Shown piece after piece: positions 42,548 to 49,531 of a stretch of 49,531 nucleotides of DNA. The DNA comes from Ardenticatenaceae bacterium (lineage in GTDB: Bacteria; Chloroflexota; Anaerolineae; Promineifilales; Promineifilaceae). Numbering within the stretch: position 1 is the stretch's first letter; each line of letters starts with the position of its first letter. Position numbers and translations under genes: made by a program. The stretch spans positions 1 to 49,531 of the forward strand of contig WYBM01000019.1 in assembly GCA_011525915.1 (NCBI GenBank), written 5' to 3'. Under the pieces are notes generated by a model. It saw only the letters and a program-made list of their open reading frames with translations, ran no database searches and was not told the origin of the DNA.

Positions 42548-43069
42548 CACTTTGATATTGTTGATGAAGTGACTGGCGGTGATGTGCAGACGGCGTTCAG
42601 CCAGCTTGTAATCGGTTGTTTGCAGTTCTACGGGTGAAAAGACACCACCACGTTTTTGCCCCATGATGGTGGCTTCGCCAATAAAGACGGATGTAGACAA
42701 CCTGACGCCTACATCGTCCGGTACACGGATGGTGATGTCGCCGATGAAGCCGGAGATGTAAAAGAGCGTTTCGCCATCGGGGATGTCGGCTTCGGTGAGG
42801 TCCAGCTTTAAATCGCTAATAAAAGCGTGGAAAGATTCGTTTTGCACAGTCCAACGGCCGTTGCGTTTGATTTCCTGAATGAAACCGGTGACGTTGCTCT
42901 GGACATCCTCATGATGGTGGGGCAGCAGCAGCCAGACGCCTAAGCCAATAAACAGCAGGGGTATTATCAATTTACCGACGGACCAGCCAAACAGGTTCCC
43001 CAGCAGTAAGAGAACACCCATCACAATAATGATGATGCCAAAACTAATGGGATTTATCCGATTCATCAC
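42494..43069 (-). CDS. LiaF-like membrane protein
   Basis: 191 residues. Two N-terminal hydrophobic segments (FGIIIIVMGVLLLLGNLFG and KLIIPLLFIGLGVWLLL) precede a C-terminal beta-rich domain with FISDLKLDLTEADIPDGE and GDITIRVPDDVGVRL, the YvqF/LiaF C-terminal pattern. LiaF represses the LiaRS cell-wall stress system in Firmicutes. No LiaRS genes are nearby, so regulatory function is unknown here. Two helices rather than four is a short form. The 3' end faces the GNAT gene. Confidence 0.85.
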   Translation of the reverse strand: MMNRINPISFGIIIIVMGVLLLLGNLFGWSVGKLIIPLLFIGLGVWLLLPHHHEDVQSNVTGFIQEIKRNGRWTVQNESFHAFISDLKLDLTEADIPDGETLFYISGFIGDITIRVPDDVGVRLSTSVFIGEATIMGQKRGGVFSPVELQTTDYKLAERRLHITASHFINNIKVSTGQAKRAANHKVEASY

Positions 43070-43227
43070 AACCTCCTAAAGATTCAGGCTAGCGGGCAAC
43101 AAGACAACAATCTTTAATGCATGTTACGGTTTTTCTTACTTACACCTGTCAGTACGCTGGCAAGAGCGAATCGTTGCGGCCACGGCCGTCATGTTGGCAA
43201 ACTGCCCGGCGAGCTCTTTGCTTTCTG

Positions 43228-44337
43228 TTACCTGTCAGACGTCATCTTTTCCCGTTTGGCGGCGATGGTGGCCATCAGCCCGTCAAACGCTTTGGCAAAG
43301 GCCGCCACACCGTCCTCTTGTAGGTGGGCGGTAATGTCATCCAGGTCAATCTGCAATTCAGCCAGGTTGTCCAGCACTTCTTGGGCTTCGTCTATATCTT
43401 GTTCCAGGGTATTGGCCAGACGGCCGTGATCACGAAAGGCTTCAATCGTTTCCGGCGGCATGGTGTTCACCGTCTCTGGACCTATTAATTCGTCAATATA
43501 GAGCGTGTCCGGGTAGTTGGGGTTTTTGGTGCTGGTAGAAGCCCATAGTAACCGCTGCCGGGCCGCGCCCGCCGCCGCTAATTGAGAGAATGCCTCGCTA
43601 TGGAAGATCGCTTTGAAACGCTGGTAGACTACTTTAGAGTTAGCCACGGCCACTTTGCCCAGCAAGGCAGTGGCGGCGGGGTCGTTCAGTTCCGCCAGTT
43701 TTTTATCGACGGCCGTGTCTACCCGGCTCACAAAAAATGAAGCCACCGAGGCTACCTTTTCTGGGGCACCGCCGTTAGCCAGCAGCTGCTGCAGGCCATC
43801 AATGTAGGCCTGGGCCACCGCCTCATAATGGGCCATGCTAAACATCAGCGTGATGTTGACGTTGATGCCACTGCCGATCAATTCCCGAACAGCCGGGATG
43901 CCCTGTGGGGTAGCCGGGACTTTGATCATCACGTTGGGGCGGTTGACGGCGGCAAATAACCGTTTCGCTTCCGCGATGGTGCCGGCCGTGTCCCGCGCCA
44001 GGTGGGGTGACACCTCCAGGCTAACAAACCCGTCACCACCGTGAGAATCGGCGTACAACGGGGCAAACAGGTCACAGGCAGCCTGAATATCTGCCAGCGC
44101 CAAGGCCTCATAAATGGCGGCGGTGTCTGCATCTTGGGCCACCAGTTTGCGGATGTGGGCATCATAATCGTCGCTGTGTCCAATGGCCTTCTCAAAAATG
44201 GAGGGGTTGGAGGTCATGCCGCGCAGCCCATCATGGGTGATCAGGCTTTGCAGGGTGCCATCTTGTAAAAAGTGGCGGCGAATGTTGTCATACCAAAAAC
44301 TTTGCCCATAAGCGTGTAGTTCTACCAGGGGATTCAT
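43228..44337 (-). CDS. tal: Transaldolase
   Basis: 369 residues, matching the longer transaldolase type. GMTSNPSIFEKAI, NVMIKVPATPQGIPA (with the Schiff-base lysine), GINVNITLMFS and ASTSTKNPNYPD are complete family blocks. The enzyme moves a dihydroxyacetone unit between sugar phosphates in the non-oxidative pentose phosphate pathway. The 158-base gap to the LiaF-like gene holds no gene. The gap to the divergent AcnX gene holds both promoters; no clear elements are assigned. Confidence 0.97.
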   Translation of the reverse strand: MNPLVELHAYGQSFWYDNIRRHFLQDGTLQSLITHDGLRGMTSNPSIFEKAIGHSDDYDAHIRKLVAQDADTAAIYEALALADIQAACDLFAPLYADSHGGDGFVSLEVSPHLARDTAGTIAEAKRLFAAVNRPNVMIKVPATPQGIPAVRELIGSGINVNITLMFSMAHYEAVAQAYIDGLQQLLANGGAPEKVASVASFFVSRVDTAVDKKLAELNDPAATALLGKVAVANSKVVYQRFKAIFHSEAFSQLAAAGAARQRLLWASTSTKNPNYPDTLYIDELIGPETVNTMPPETIEAFRDHGRLANTLEQDIDEAQEVLDNLAELQIDLDDITAHLQEDGVAAFAKAFDGLMATIAAKREKMTSDR

Positions 44338-44534
44338 CGTTTACTCCTCGCATATAAAATGGTTCCTCAGTCATTATGCTTTTATGATACGCGCCATTGC
44401 CCGATTTGTCATTTGTACAGCCGCTCCTTCTGTGAATGCTAACCCCATTGGCATTGGGCATTTACTTGTGAAAATCCACTTTCCTGGCTATGCTGGTGGC
44501 AGATCAATATGCTAGAAACAGTGAAACGTTCACA

Positions 44535-45803
44535 ATGAACTTCTTGCAACTTTCTGCCCAGGATGAGGCCATGTTGGCCGGGGAAAAGGGTACGGCCGTG
44601 CAAATGGCCATGCGCATCCTGACAACGATGGCCCAGGTATATGGCGCGGAGCGGCTGCTGGACATTGAATCGGCACATATTGATGGCTGCCTGTACCATG
44701 GCGACTCTGGCCTGGCATTTGCCGAGCGCCTGGTAGCCGGCGGGGCGCAGGTACGTGTGCCTACTACCCTAAATGTAGGGGCCATCGATTTGTTACACCC
44801 GGAACATTTTCAGGGCACGCCGCAGCTGGCCGAACGAGCTGCCCGCCTGATGCAAGCGTATCAGGGCATGGGCTGCTGGCCTATCTGGACATGTGCCCCC
44901 TACCAGGCCAGGCACCGGCCAGCGCTGGGCACCCACATTGCCTGGGCAGAGAGCAATGCCATCATCTTTGCCAACTCCGTATTGGGGGCCCGTACCAATC
45001 GCTATGGTGACTTCATTGATATTTGCATGGCGCTTACCGGCCGTGCCCCGGCCGTGGGCTTACACCTGGCGGAGAACCGGCGTGGGCAGTGGCTGTTTTT
45101 GTTGGAAGCTTTACCGGAACGTTTGCGGCGCGAAGATGTGTTTTTTCCGGTTTTGGGCTACTTTCTGGGGGCACAAGTCCAGGCCAAGATACCGGTGATA
45201 ACCGGACTGCTGCCGGAAACGACGGAAGACCAGTTAAAGGCGTTGGGGGCAGCGGCGGCCTCATCTGGCGCGGTGGCGCTCTTCCATGCCGTGGGTGTTA
45301 CCCCAGAGGCGCCCACGCTGGCGGACGCTTTTCAGGGGCAGCCACCAGAACGCACGATCCCTGTGACGCTGGCCGATTTGCGCCAGACGTTAGCGAAGTT
45401 GTCTACGGTGGCCGACGGCCGTGTGCACGTGATCGCCCTGGGCAGCCCCCATTTTTCGGTAGATGAATTTGCTGCCCTTATGCCCCTGCTGGCCAGCCAT
45501 CCCATTCACCCGGAGGTAGAGTTTATTGTCTGTACCAACCGCCTGGTGCTGCCCATGCTGCAAAAGCGGGGCTGGTTGGCCCCCTTGCAGGCCATGAACG
45601 TGCGGCTGGTGGTGGATACCTGTGTGGTAGTAGCCCCCATTGTGCGGCACAGGGGGGGGGTGCTTATGACCAATTCTGGCAAGTTTGCCCATTATGCGCC
45701 GGGTAATATTGGCTTTGACGTGGTCTTTGGCAGCCTGGAAGAATGTGTGCGTTCCGCCGCCCAGGGTTCTGTGTGGCGTGATGCCACTTTATGGAGCGAT
45801 TAG
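44535..45803 (+). CDS. Aconitase-X large subunit (AcnX catalytic domain)
   Basis: 422 residues from ATG 44535 (MNFLQLSAQDEAML), the start that fits family N termini; an in-frame ATG at 44490 would add fifteen. Blocks typical of AcnX are ESAHIDGCLYHGDSGLAF, CWPIWTCAPYQ, GTHIAWAESNAIIFANSVLG and VVDTCVVVAP, with the cysteines and serine that bind substrate and the metal centre. AcnX enzymes act as phosphomevalonate dehydratases in archaea and as cis-3-hydroxyproline dehydratases in bacteria. The small subunit is encoded 380 bases downstream, after an inserted tautomerase gene. The reaction here cannot be decided from sequence. Confidence 0.9.
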   Translation: MNFLQLSAQDEAMLAGEKGTAVQMAMRILTTMAQVYGAERLLDIESAHIDGCLYHGDSGLAFAERLVAGGAQVRVPTTLNVGAIDLLHPEHFQGTPQLAERAARLMQAYQGMGCWPIWTCAPYQARHRPALGTHIAWAESNAIIFANSVLGARTNRYGDFIDICMALTGRAPAVGLHLAENRRGQWLFLLEALPERLRREDVFFPVLGYFLGAQVQAKIPVITGLLPETTEDQLKALGAAAASSGAVALFHAVGVTPEAPTLADAFQGQPPERTIPVTLADLRQTLAKLSTVADGRVHVIALGSPHFSVDEFAALMPLLASHPIHPEVEFIVCTNRLVLPMLQKRGWLAPLQAMNVRLVVDTCVVVAPIVRHRGGVLMTNSGKFAHYAPGNIGFDVVFGSLEECVRSAAQGSVWRDATLWSD

Positions 45804-45807
45804 ACGG

Positions 45808-46185
45808 ATGCCTGTTTTAGATATAGAGATCGTTGTCCGGCCAGAGGATGGGCTGCCAAAGGGGTTGGCCGCGGCGTTGGCCGAAGCGGCGGCCGAGATC
45901 TTCGGTTCTGGGCCGGGGCAGACGTGGGTGAAGGTACGGCCGCTGCCCCTGGACCAGTACGCGGAAAACGGCGGCCTGGCCGAAGAGATATTGCCGGTCT
46001 TTGTCACCGTTCTTAAGGCCCAGCAGCCTGCCCCGGAGCAAAGGCGGGCAGAAGCGCGACAGTTGGCTGAAACGTTGGCCCAGGTGTGTGCCCGACCTGC
46101 CGCCCATGTTCACGTGCTCTACTTGCCAGATGGCGACGGCCGCATCGCTTTTGGCGGCCAACTGCTGACCGGGGATGGTGCATGA
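45808..46185 (+). CDS. Tautomerase-like protein inserted between AcnX subunits
   Basis: 125 residues from ATG 45808, four bases after the AcnX large-subunit stop. The sequence begins MPVLDIEIVVRPEDGLP; the second residue is proline, which after methionine removal would be the catalytic amino-terminal proline of the tautomerase superfamily. The rest fits the beta-alpha-beta pattern, with GPGQTWVKVRPLPLDQYAENGG. Its TGA overlaps the ATG of the small AcnX subunit. It may act on an enol or enamine product of the dehydratase; that link is inferred from operon position. Confidence 0.75.
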   Translation: MPVLDIEIVVRPEDGLPKGLAAALAEAAAEIFGSGPGQTWVKVRPLPLDQYAENGGLAEEILPVFVTVLKAQQPAPEQRRAEARQLAETLAQVCARPAAHVHVLYLPDGDGRIAFGGQLLTGDGA

Positions 46186-46613
46186 GTGCCTACACGTTTC
46201 AGGCGCAGGTGTTGGTAGGTGGCACGGCCGTGGGGCAGGCCCTGGTCTTGCCGGAGCCGCTCAGCCTGTGGGGTGGTCTGAACCCGGAAACGGGCGAGAT
46301 CATTGACCGGCGGCACCCCAGCGCCGGGCAGGTGGTCACCGGCCGGGTGCTGCTGCTGCCCGCCGGGCGCGGCTCCAGCAGTGCCAGCAGCATCTTGCTG
46401 GAAGCGGTGCGCCAGGGTACGGCGCCGGCGGCCATCATCACCGCGGAGGTAGATGGCATTCTGGCGTTGGGTGCGGCCGTGGCCCGGGAGATGTATGACC
46501 GGGCGCCGCCGGTGCTGGTGTTACTACCAGAGGAGTATGCTCAGATCCATGAGGGTGACCAGGTGCAGGTAATGGCTGATGGGTTGGTGGTGTGCCAGAA
46601 CAACGAACGTTAG
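46182..46613 (+). CDS. Aconitase-X small subunit (DUF126)
   Basis: 143 residues from ATG 46182, overlapping the tautomerase TGA (ATGA). The motifs are LSLWGGLNPETGEIIDRRHP and GRGSSSASSILLEAV, the DUF126 swivelling-domain signature with the substrate-binding serine of AcnX. Together with the large subunit it forms the active dehydratase. The stop is followed by a 95-base gap to the next gene. Codon use matches the rest of the window. Confidence 0.93.
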   Translation: MSAYTFQAQVLVGGTAVGQALVLPEPLSLWGGLNPETGEIIDRRHPSAGQVVTGRVLLLPAGRGSSSASSILLEAVRQGTAPAAIITAEVDGILALGAAVAREMYDRAPPVLVLLPEEYAQIHEGDQVQVMADGLVVCQNNER

Positions 46614-46708
46614 CCCGCTCAGGCTGTTGTGAGCATTGTGATCGGTCTAAAGTCATGAGGGGGCATGCTGGTTGCCCATCTTGTTGATTATGCTATCTTC
46701 CCCCTCTT

Positions 46709-48634
46709 ATGAAGCGGGTTCGTTTAGGGTCATGGGTCTTGATGGGCGGCACTATGGTGCTGACCCTTTTTATCTTCACCGATTGGCTGCCTCTTTTAAG
46801 GGGGCCGGCGCCAGAGACAGCGGAGTGGTATTGGCCTTACCAGCTACGGCCGTATGCCCTCTGGTTTAAACCTGTGCTGGCGGCGCTGCTCATGCTGGTG
46901 GTGTCGGCGTGGTGGCTGCGACAGCCGGGCCACGGCCGGGCGGCCACCGGCGGTCTCTTTTTGCTAGCCGCGGCCACCTTTCTGCTGCAACTGGCCCTGC
47001 TGAATGCGGACAATGCCAACGGCCGTGATGAACTGCTTAACCGGGTCTATTCCAACCTGGAAAGTGGCTTTTTCCAGCCGGCGGCAGAAGTAGATGACCT
47101 GCATACTGCCCTGCAAAACTACCCGGCCCTGATGCCCACGTTTAGCTCTGAACATGCCCGTACGCACCCCCCCGGCCTGCTCATGGCCAATCGGCTGACC
47201 ATACAGCTTTTGACGCGGTTTCCCGGCCTGGCAGATCGCCTGGCGTCACCGGCAGTAGCCGCCCGTTGTATTGACTTATGGCTGCTAGACCGCAGCACGG
47301 CCGTGGCTGCTGCCCTGCTTATATGGGCTGTTCTGCCGCTGGTAGTGGCCGCGCTGACCCTGTTTCCCGCTTACTGGCTGGCGCGGCTGATGCTGCCAGA
47401 CACGGCCGTAAAGCTGGCGGTGCTGCTGGTGGCTACACTCCCTTCGCTGCTGCTGTTTGCCCCCAAGGCGGTGCAGCTTTATGTGCCCCTCAACCTGCTT
47501 GTTTTCCTGGCTTTTTACTGTGGCCTGCAAAGGCAGTCAGCCCGCTGGTTTTTGCTCTCTGGCCTGCTCTTTTCTCTGGCCACCTTCCTCAGCCTGGGTA
47601 ATGCTGCCCTGGCTTTGCTTCTGGTCGTTTACGGTGCCCTGCATTTGTGGCCGGGCGCAGCGGTAAATGAGGACCATCCTTTTGCCTCATCATGGGGCAC
47701 GGACTACCTTCTGGCTTCCCTTAAGGGCATAGCGGCCTTTGTTTTAGGCGCGGTGGTGCTCTGGTTGTTTTACTGGCTGGGGTGGGGGGTGCCTCCCTGG
47801 GCCATTGTCCAAACAGGGTTGGGACAGCATTATGAACTGGTAACGCTGCTGCGCCGGTACACGTGGTGGCTGGTCTGGGACCTGGTTGATGTGGTGTTGT
47901 TTGCCGGATGGGTCGTGGTGGTGGGGTTCATATCCGTTCTCCGGCAATCTTGGCGCCGCCCCTTAACACCTGCGCATAAGCTGGCCGTCAGCACGGCCGT
48001 GCTTCTTTTGGTGCTGGATATTTCTGGTTCAGCACGGGGTGAAGTAGGGCGGCTGTGGCTCTTTTTCTTTCCATTTATAGCCCTGGCCGCGGCCTTCTGG
48101 TTGGCCGAAGCCCAACCGGGCTGGCGGCGGCAAACGGTGCTGGTGGGCTGCCAACTGTTGTTGGTTTTCAGCCTGGCGCTGGCCTGGCGGCCAGTGCGGG
48201 CGGTGGCGGTGGTAGCCACGCGGCCGTCGCCGGTTGAAGCGGCTGCGGCTATTGACAGTAACGAGTTGTTTGGTGATGCCCTTCGCCTGACCGGGTATAC
48301 GGTTGAAGCGACAGATGCCGCCCTTCGCCTGACATTATTTTGGCGAGCAGAGGCGGGGGTGTTACGGCCGTATACCGTCTTTAACCAGCTTCTTAATGCC
48401 CAAAACGAAGTCGTAGCGCAGCAGGATAACTGGCCGGTAAACGGCCAATGGCCGCCCACCTGTTGGCGAGTGGGGGAAACGATCCAGGATGCCTATATCA
48501 TCCCTTTGCCCGAAGCGCTGCCGCCGGGCCGTTACACCTTGATTACCGGCTGGTATGATGCCCGTGACGGTCGTCGTCTTTTAACCAGTCATGGGCAGGA
48601 TGCCATCACCCTTTATCATCTGACCGTTCACTGA
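46709..48634 (+). CDS. GT39/ArnT-like membrane glycosyltransferase, probable
   Basis: 641 residues with about ten or more hydrophobic helices. The first large loop carries HARTHPPGLLMANRL; the HPPG element is a mark of the lipid-linked sugar transferase (ArnT/PMT-like) fold. After residue 520 a soluble C-terminal domain (LRLTGYTVEATDAALRLTL, then PYTVFNQLLNAQNEV and LPPGRYTLITGWYDARDGR) forms a beta sandwich of a type seen appended to such proteins in Chloroflexota. It lies in the membrane and should transfer sugars from a polyprenyl carrier to the outer face. The acceptor is unknown. It follows the AcnX operon but has no clear functional link. Confidence 0.75.
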   Translation: MKRVRLGSWVLMGGTMVLTLFIFTDWLPLLRGPAPETAEWYWPYQLRPYALWFKPVLAALLMLVVSAWWLRQPGHGRAATGGLFLLAAATFLLQLALLNADNANGRDELLNRVYSNLESGFFQPAAEVDDLHTALQNYPALMPTFSSEHARTHPPGLLMANRLTIQLLTRFPGLADRLASPAVAARCIDLWLLDRSTAVAAALLIWAVLPLVVAALTLFPAYWLARLMLPDTAVKLAVLLVATLPSLLLFAPKAVQLYVPLNLLVFLAFYCGLQRQSARWFLLSGLLFSLATFLSLGNAALALLLVVYGALHLWPGAAVNEDHPFASSWGTDYLLASLKGIAAFVLGAVVLWLFYWLGWGVPPWAIVQTGLGQHYELVTLLRRYTWWLVWDLVDVVLFAGWVVVVGFISVLRQSWRRPLTPAHKLAVSTAVLLLVLDISGSARGEVGRLWLFFFPFIALAAAFWLAEAQPGWRRQTVLVGCQLLLVFSLALAWRPVRAVAVVATRPSPVEAAAAIDSNELFGDALRLTGYTVEATDAALRLTLFWRAEAGVLRPYTVFNQLLNAQNEVVAQQDNWPVNGQWPPTCWRVGETIQDAYIIPLPEALPPGRYTLITGWYDARDGRRLLTSHGQDAITLYHLTVH

Positions 48635-48663
48635 CATTCTTCTTTGGTCCACTAAAAAGATAG

Positions 48664-48672
48664 TGTTATACT
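48664..48672 (+). promoter_or_regulatory. Extended -10 element upstream of the glycine-zipper gene
   Basis: TGTTATACT is a TGn-TATACT extended -10 sequence 61 bases before the ATG at 48733, in a 98-base gap. It is the same form as the mtnA element. Confidence 0.45.
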
Positions 48673-48732
48673 TAAAATTGTTTCCACAATAGCGCTGGTC
48701 ACTGCAAGGGATTTAACCTTTAGGAGGTCATC

Positions 48733-49531
48733 ATGAGTCAAGTCGTGCCCGTTCAACTAATTGTTGCGGCCTTTCAAAGCGAAGATGGGGCCAGGGATGC
48801 CTGGCGGCAGTTAAAAGCCGCTAAATGGGGCGGGTTGATCTCCGTTGATCACCTGGCGATTGTGCGCCGCACCACCAAAGACAAGGTAAAAATCCGTGAA
48901 TCAGGTGATCCTGGCGGCGGCCGGGGTGCGGTGGTGGGTACGGTGGTGGGCAGCCTTCTGGGGGCTATTGCCGGGCCGATTGGCGCGGTGGTGGTGGGCG
49001 GCGCTACGGGAGCCTTGGTGGGTGGCCTCACGGCCAAATATTATGATTCGGGTATCCCCAACCAGAGCCTGGAGAAGATAGGGCAGGCCTTAACCCCCGG
49101 TACATCAGCGATTGTGGCTGTTATTGAGCATAAATGGGTCAAAGCGTTAGAAAAAGATTTTCAGGAGGTAGGTGCAACCGTGATTACAGAAACGTTGAGT
49201 GTAGATATTAGCAGACAGTTGAGCCAGAGTGAGGAGACGGCTTTTACAACCATTGGCGGTGAAGAAGGCATTATTGTTTGGGAACTGGTGACTGATGATG
49301 ACGCCACAATGAGCGGCGATGGTGATGAGGATGATGAGGGCACCGAGGGTGCGGGCGTGATTACTGGCACTGGTGGTGATGAAGGCACTGAGGGTGCGGG
49401 CGTAATTACCGGTGCTGGTGGCGGCGAAGGCACCGAGGGCGCGGGCGTGATTACCGGTGCTGGTGGCGGCGAAGGCACCGAGGGCGCGGGCGTGATTACC
49501 GGTGCTGGTGGCGGCGAAGGCACCGAGGGCG
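48733..49531 (+). CDS. Glycine-zipper (DUF1269-like) protein with C-terminal tandem repeats, 3' truncated
   Basis: At least 266 residues; the gene runs off the window. TAGGAGGT ends five bases before the ATG. The N terminus (MSQVVPVQLIVAAFQSEDGA) and LISVDHLAIVRRTTKDKVKI match DUF1269-type proteins. A glycine-zipper membrane segment follows (GAVVGTVVGSLLGAIAG). After VWELVTDDDATM the product becomes an acidic, low-complexity chain (GDGDEDDEGTEG) that leads into 15-residue repeats of GTEGAGVITGAGGGE. The role may be in membrane or envelope stress; unknown. Confidence 0.85.
   Translation, partial: MSQVVPVQLIVAAFQSEDGARDAWRQLKAAKWGGLISVDHLAIVRRTTKDKVKIRESGDPGGGRGAVVGTVVGSLLGAIAGPIGAVVVGGATGALVGGLTAKYYDSGIPNQSLEKIGQALTPGTSAIVAVIEHKWVKALEKDFQEVGATVITETLSVDISRQLSQSEETAFTTIGGEEGIIVWELVTDDDATMSGDGDEDDEGTEGAGVITGTGGDEGTEGAGVITGAGGGEGTEGAGVITGAGGGEGTEGAGVITGAGGGEGTEG
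49336..49531 (+). repeat. 45-bp tandem repeat encoding EGTEGAGVITGAGGG
   Basis: Four whole units (49336-49380, 49381-49425, 49426-49470, 49471-49515) and the start of a fifth are in frame. Units 3 and 4 are identical in DNA; unit 1 is the most diverged (GTGGD at its end). The first units are older, and the array appears to have grown by recent duplication toward the right. It continues past the window edge. Confidence 0.95.

Larger units (their letters stand above)
187..48371. repeat. Dispersed palindromic octamer ACGGCCGT, about 85-90 copies
   Basis: By eye I find about 88 copies in 49.5 kb, one per about 560 bases. Random expectation for one octamer here is about one. Copies lie in genes on both strands and in gaps (e.g. 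30977, 41962, 43182). In coding sequence all three frames are used, giving T-A-V, D/N-G-R and R-P-S type tripeptides. It resembles the cyanobacterial HIP1 octamer in density and form. Confidence 0.9.

Overview
The window looks like chromosomal DNA of a free-living, moderately GC-rich bacterium, most likely a filamentous-type Chloroflexota (Anaerolineae/Caldilineae-like). That placement is inference from gene style: DUF11-bearing subtilases, a SulP-STAS-rhodanese fusion, a prkA/yhbH/spoVR cluster in a non-endospore-like context, and secreted proteins ending in a Y-L-P tail. There is no rRNA, tRNA, prophage, intact insertion sequence or CRISPR array. Nearly every gene is ordinary chromosomal coding DNA.

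Layout. 1-15.1 kb is leftward: the start of an unknown gene (1-28), mutS2, a small coupled ORF, a heterodimeric ABC exporter preceded by a short leader ORF and a strong terminator (a probable attenuator), a secreted propeller/haem-motif protein, a deoxynucleoside kinase-MazG fusion, a MobA-like nucleotidyltransferase, an uncharacterised conserved protein and a secreted subtilase. 15.4-17.5 kb is rightward: a TPR protein and an Mrp-type P-loop ATPase. 17.5-34.5 kb is leftward: spoVR, yhbH and prkA, a structured intergenic region, an anti-sigma/sigma pair, an esterase, a protein joining a pseudo-receiver to a decayed IS200-type transposase fold, a secreted nuclease, glpX, the SulP fusion, a phosphoesterase, a MazG-like protein, gap and yvcK. 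34.7-38.6 kb is rightward: mtnA, a CDP-glucose-type nucleotidyltransferase and dehydratase pair, and a YdcF/ElyC-like protein. 38.6-44.3 kb is mixed: a WYL regulator, a VOC protein, a secreted beta-helix protein, a GNAT, a LiaF-like protein and transaldolase. 44.5-49.5 kb is rightward: an aconitase-X large subunit, a tautomerase and the aconitase-X small subunit, a GT39-like membrane protein, and a glycine-zipper protein with a 45-bp tandem repeat that runs off the window.

Genes that work together. glpX, gap, yvcK and transaldolase point to sugar-phosphate and gluconeogenic metabolism. prkA, yhbH and spoVR form the conserved stress-kinase trio, here beside an ECF sigma/anti-sigma pair. The two ABC half-transporters form one asymmetric exporter. 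The AcnX subunits with the tautomerase form one enzyme operon.

The most notable signals are: (1) the palindrome ACGGCCGT, found about 85-90 times by eye where about one is expected; (2) the leader-ORF attenuator before the ABC exporter; (3) the receiver-transposase fossil fusion; (4) a shared C-terminal YLP tail on three secreted proteins; (5) 15-bp CAGT-type tandem arrays in gaps, inverted around one gene; and (6) a tautomerase inserted between the aconitase-X subunits.
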